NCBI GenBank assembly: GCA_013377095.1
Contig: JACAAY010000002.1
Coordinates: 1 to 64,000, forward strand
Length of the DNA stretch: 64,000 nt
Direction of reading: 5' to 3'
Origin: Desulfuromonadales bacterium
GTDB lineage: Bacteria; Desulfobacterota; Desulfuromonadia; Geobacterales; Pseudopelobacteraceae
The notes beneath the pieces are model-generated. The model worked only from the letters and a program-made list of their open reading frames with translations. It had not been told where the DNA came from and did not search any database. The translations under genes were made by a program, and so were the position numbers. Position 1 is the first letter of the stretch, and the number at the start of each line of letters is the position of its first letter. This document shows, one piece after another, positions 61,953 through 64,000 of this stretch.

Positions 61953-64000
61953 ATGAAGCAATTGGTGGCAGTGACCGTTACTTTGGCGCTCTTTCTCCTG
62001 ATCGTACCGCTCAACGCAGGTGCGGTCGATGCCCCGCACTACAACCCGGCTACGGGTTTTACCTGTGTGAACTGTCATACGGGACAACTTACCTTGGGTA
62101 GCACAGGTTACAATAATGTCTGCCAGACCTGCCATCGACCTGGTGATCCTCAAGCGGGAATAAATCCACTGACCCTTGCGGACCAGGCCGATCCTTTTAA
62201 AAACCACTCCAGCACCGGATTGAAACGGCTCTACCAAACCTCCCATCGCTGGGAAGGGTCCGATGTTGTGCCGGCGGCCGGCGCCCAGCTGCCGCTCCAG
62301 GCCGCCATGACGTCGAGCTCCCTGCGGGCACGTAGCGGAAACGCACTGGCCTGTGTTCGCTGCCATACTCCGCACTTCAATACCAACGGCAAGTTTCTCC
62401 GAGTACCCAATGACCAGGACCAACTCTGCCTGGATTGCCATCGTTCACGTAACGTAACATCACATCTTAAGGGCAGCCATCCTGTCAACGTCAACTACAA
62501 CAGTGTCGCAGGTTCGTTTAACAAGCCACCGCTGAATTCAAACCCCGCCAACTCCACTTCGGATCTTAACAGCCGCCTGGTGGCTACGGGCGGTAATCTT
62601 GTCTGTTCTACCTGTCATGGGGTTCATTTCACCGATTCGCGCAGCAGTACCATTGACGGCAGGGCCAATTTTGCCAATCTGAGCAGCGGTGATGGTTTTC
62701 TGCTGCGTACCAGCAGGCGGGGCGTAGCGGTCGCCAGCGGACAGCCGGATCAGTTGAATCTCTGTTCCAACTGCCACGCCGGCAAAAAGAGTCATAACCT
62801 GATTGGTCAGGACATCCAGTGCAGTGATTGCCACGGCGCCCATGTGGAGTATGACCCGAATGACCCGACCGGAAGCAAGGGAACAAATGTGTCCCTGATC
62901 CGGAGAAATATTACGACAAAAGCCGGCTTTCCCCGCAGCATCTTTTTCCGCTATACCGGCAGCCGCAGAGAGTATAAAAATGCCCAGGGCACCGGTGTCT
63001 GTCAGGGGTGCCATGATGTGCCGGCGCCCGGTACCGGCAACGCGCCACCCGAGCATGCCAGTGAAGATCCGAAGGTTTGCAACAGCTGCCATTTCCACAA
63101 CAGCATCAATGGTTCCTTCTCAGGCAGCTGCGTCAGGTGCCATGGCAACCCGCCAACCATCGCGACGCCTGGCGGTCCCAACGGACTGGCCGCTCCGGCA
63201 ATCAATGCATCACCCGGACCCGGGGCCCACTGGACGCACGTGAAAACCCGGGGCATGTCCTGCAACGCCTGTCATAACGGTTACACCACCAAAGCAATGC
63301 CGAGTAACAGTGTGGACATGGGCTTTGCCATTAACGCCACTAATGTGCCCGGTTTTACCGGCTCCGTGACTACCGGCGTGTTCAATACCACAAACACCTT
63401 GAACGCCCCTTACACCATGGCCGGTGCGGCAAGCGCAGCCGGCGCGAACCAGACCTGTTCGGCCGTGTATTGCCATGGCGCCACCCTGACCGGCGGCAGC
63501 ATAGTGGCACCGTCCTGGGTCGGAACAGGCCAGGCGCTGTGCGGTTCCTGCCATGGCGCTACATTAGCCGCTCCGCCTACCACCGCGGGACATCTTCGCC
63601 ACGCGGGCGGCGGAGTTGCCGGCCGACTGGGGCTTTCCTGCTCCATGTGCCATGGTGCGGTTACGGATACTACCCATGTCAATGGCACAGTCAGCTGGAA
63701 CATGGCGGCCCTGGGTGCGACTGCACAGTATAAAACTCCCACCGGTGCCTTCTCCCAGAGCGGTTCGAGTGGAGTCCTTGCGCCAAGTGCAACATTTGGT
63801 CAGTGCTCGAATATCTATTGCCACAGCAATGTCCAGGGGAGCGCAGGCGTGGGAACACCCACTGTCTTTGGACAGCCGACCTGGGGCGGCGCAGCGCTGA
63901 CCTGCGGCAGCTGCCATAAGGATATGGGCACTGATACCACGGCGACGGGAAGTCACGTCAGACACGCCCAGACTGCAGGCCTTGCCTGTGCAACCTGTCA
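61953..64000 (+). CDS. Multihaem c-type cytochrome, cut by the window end
   Basis: The frame opens at ATG 61953 (CAGGAGCCAG upstream) and stays open to the end of the window, so at least 682 residues are encoded. A signal peptide (LVAVTVTLALFLLIVPLNAGA) is followed by 14 complete CxxCH motifs (CVNCH, CQTCH, CVRCH, CLDCH, CSTCH, CSNCH and so on), two CxxxxCH (CSAVYCH, CSNIYCH) and a seventeenth haem site (CATC) cut at the last base. The CxxxxCH...CxxCH unit is the Geobacter-type motif. Such proteins carry electrons across the envelope to extracellular acceptors. Transcription is probably governed by the upstream CRP-like site and riboswitch. Confidence 0.93.
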   Translation, partial: MKQLVAVTVTLALFLLIVPLNAGAVDAPHYNPATGFTCVNCHTGQLTLGSTGYNNVCQTCHRPGDPQAGINPLTLADQADPFKNHSSTGLKRLYQTSHRWEGSDVVPAAGAQLPLQAAMTSSSLRARSGNALACVRCHTPHFNTNGKFLRVPNDQDQLCLDCHRSRNVTSHLKGSHPVNVNYNSVAGSFNKPPLNSNPANSTSDLNSRLVATGGNLVCSTCHGVHFTDSRSSTIDGRANFANLSSGDGFLLRTSRRGVAVASGQPDQLNLCSNCHAGKKSHNLIGQDIQCSDCHGAHVEYDPNDPTGSKGTNVSLIRRNITTKAGFPRSIFFRYTGSRREYKNAQGTGVCQGCHDVPAPGTGNAPPEHASEDPKVCNSCHFHNSINGSFSGSCVRCHGNPPTIATPGGPNGLAAPAINASPGPGAHWTHVKTRGMSCNACHNGYTTKAMPSNSVDMGFAINATNVPGFTGSVTTGVFNTTNTLNAPYTMAGAASAAGANQTCSAVYCHGATLTGGSIVAPSWVGTGQALCGSCHGATLAAPPTTAGHLRHAGGGVAGRLGLSCSMCHGAVTDTTHVNGTVSWNMAALGATAQYKTPTGAFSQSGSSGVLAPSATFGQCSNIYCHSNVQGSAGVGTPTVFGQPTWGGAALTCGSCHKDMGTDTTATGSHVRHAQTAGLACATC

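Overview
The window reads as a chromosome segment of an anaerobic deltaproteobacterium of the Geobacter/Pelobacter group (Desulfuromonadia, Geobacterales). The clearest marker is the unfinished multihaem c-type cytochrome at the right edge, whose CxxCH motifs are mixed with the CxxxxCH...CxxCH arrangement typical of Geobacter. Supporting signs are a GEMM-type riboswitch and a CRP/FNR-like palindrome upstream of exported proteins, a T-box leader on leuA, an NAD-linked [FeFe]-hydrogenase and many two-component and GGDEF proteins. The species cannot be named from sequence alone. No phage, insertion sequence or CRISPR array is visible.

Layout. Bases 78-13517 hold a same-strand accessory run: an FmdE-like protein, a TonB-dependent receptor, a SAM methyltransferase, a radical SAM enzyme, an uncharacterised 378-residue protein, a DUF4213/DUF364 'putative heavy-metal chelation' protein, two periplasmic metal-chelate binding proteins, an exported Fes-like esterase, a radical SAM enzyme fused to a periplasmic-binding-protein-like domain without an export signal, and a lipoprotein acid phosphatase. 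I read this as a candidate undescribed metal or metallophore acquisition and processing system. The metal, the ligand and the inner-membrane permease are not visible. Bases 13625-18319 encode a PAS-LytTR regulator and a trimeric NAD-linked [FeFe]-hydrogenase whose flavin subunit lacks the usual C-terminal ferredoxin domain.

Bases 18500-29000 carry a small membrane protein, an HTH protein, tRNA-Ala(CGC), a radA-dksA-histidine kinase run, mtgA, rlmN, a V4R/diguanylate cyclase pair and an RhlE-type helicase. Bases 29041-38791 form a dense same-strand block: mtnP, a PfkB kinase, a TPR lipoprotein, a RodZ-like protein, a GAF protein, response regulators, Usp, a kinase with N-terminal receiver, a FAD-dependent dehydrogenase and a YhaM-like exonuclease. 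Bases 38900-45502 hold an OmpA/TSP3 porin, hemB, an exported protein and an unusual operon of a Zn-ribbon protein, a MoxR-type AAA+ ATPase and a large TraB-like protein.

Bases 45834-57674 contain ada with an AlkA-like glycosylase, a D-aminoacylase with its permease, an HDOD protein, an L,D-transpeptidase, a threonine aldolase, an FKBP isomerase, a Skp/OmpH-like protein and a ferredoxin-like protein. LeuA follows behind its T-box. The window ends with a CRP-like site, a GEMM riboswitch, an exported NHL-repeat protein and the multihaem cytochrome, which look like one regulated extracellular electron-transfer or surface unit.
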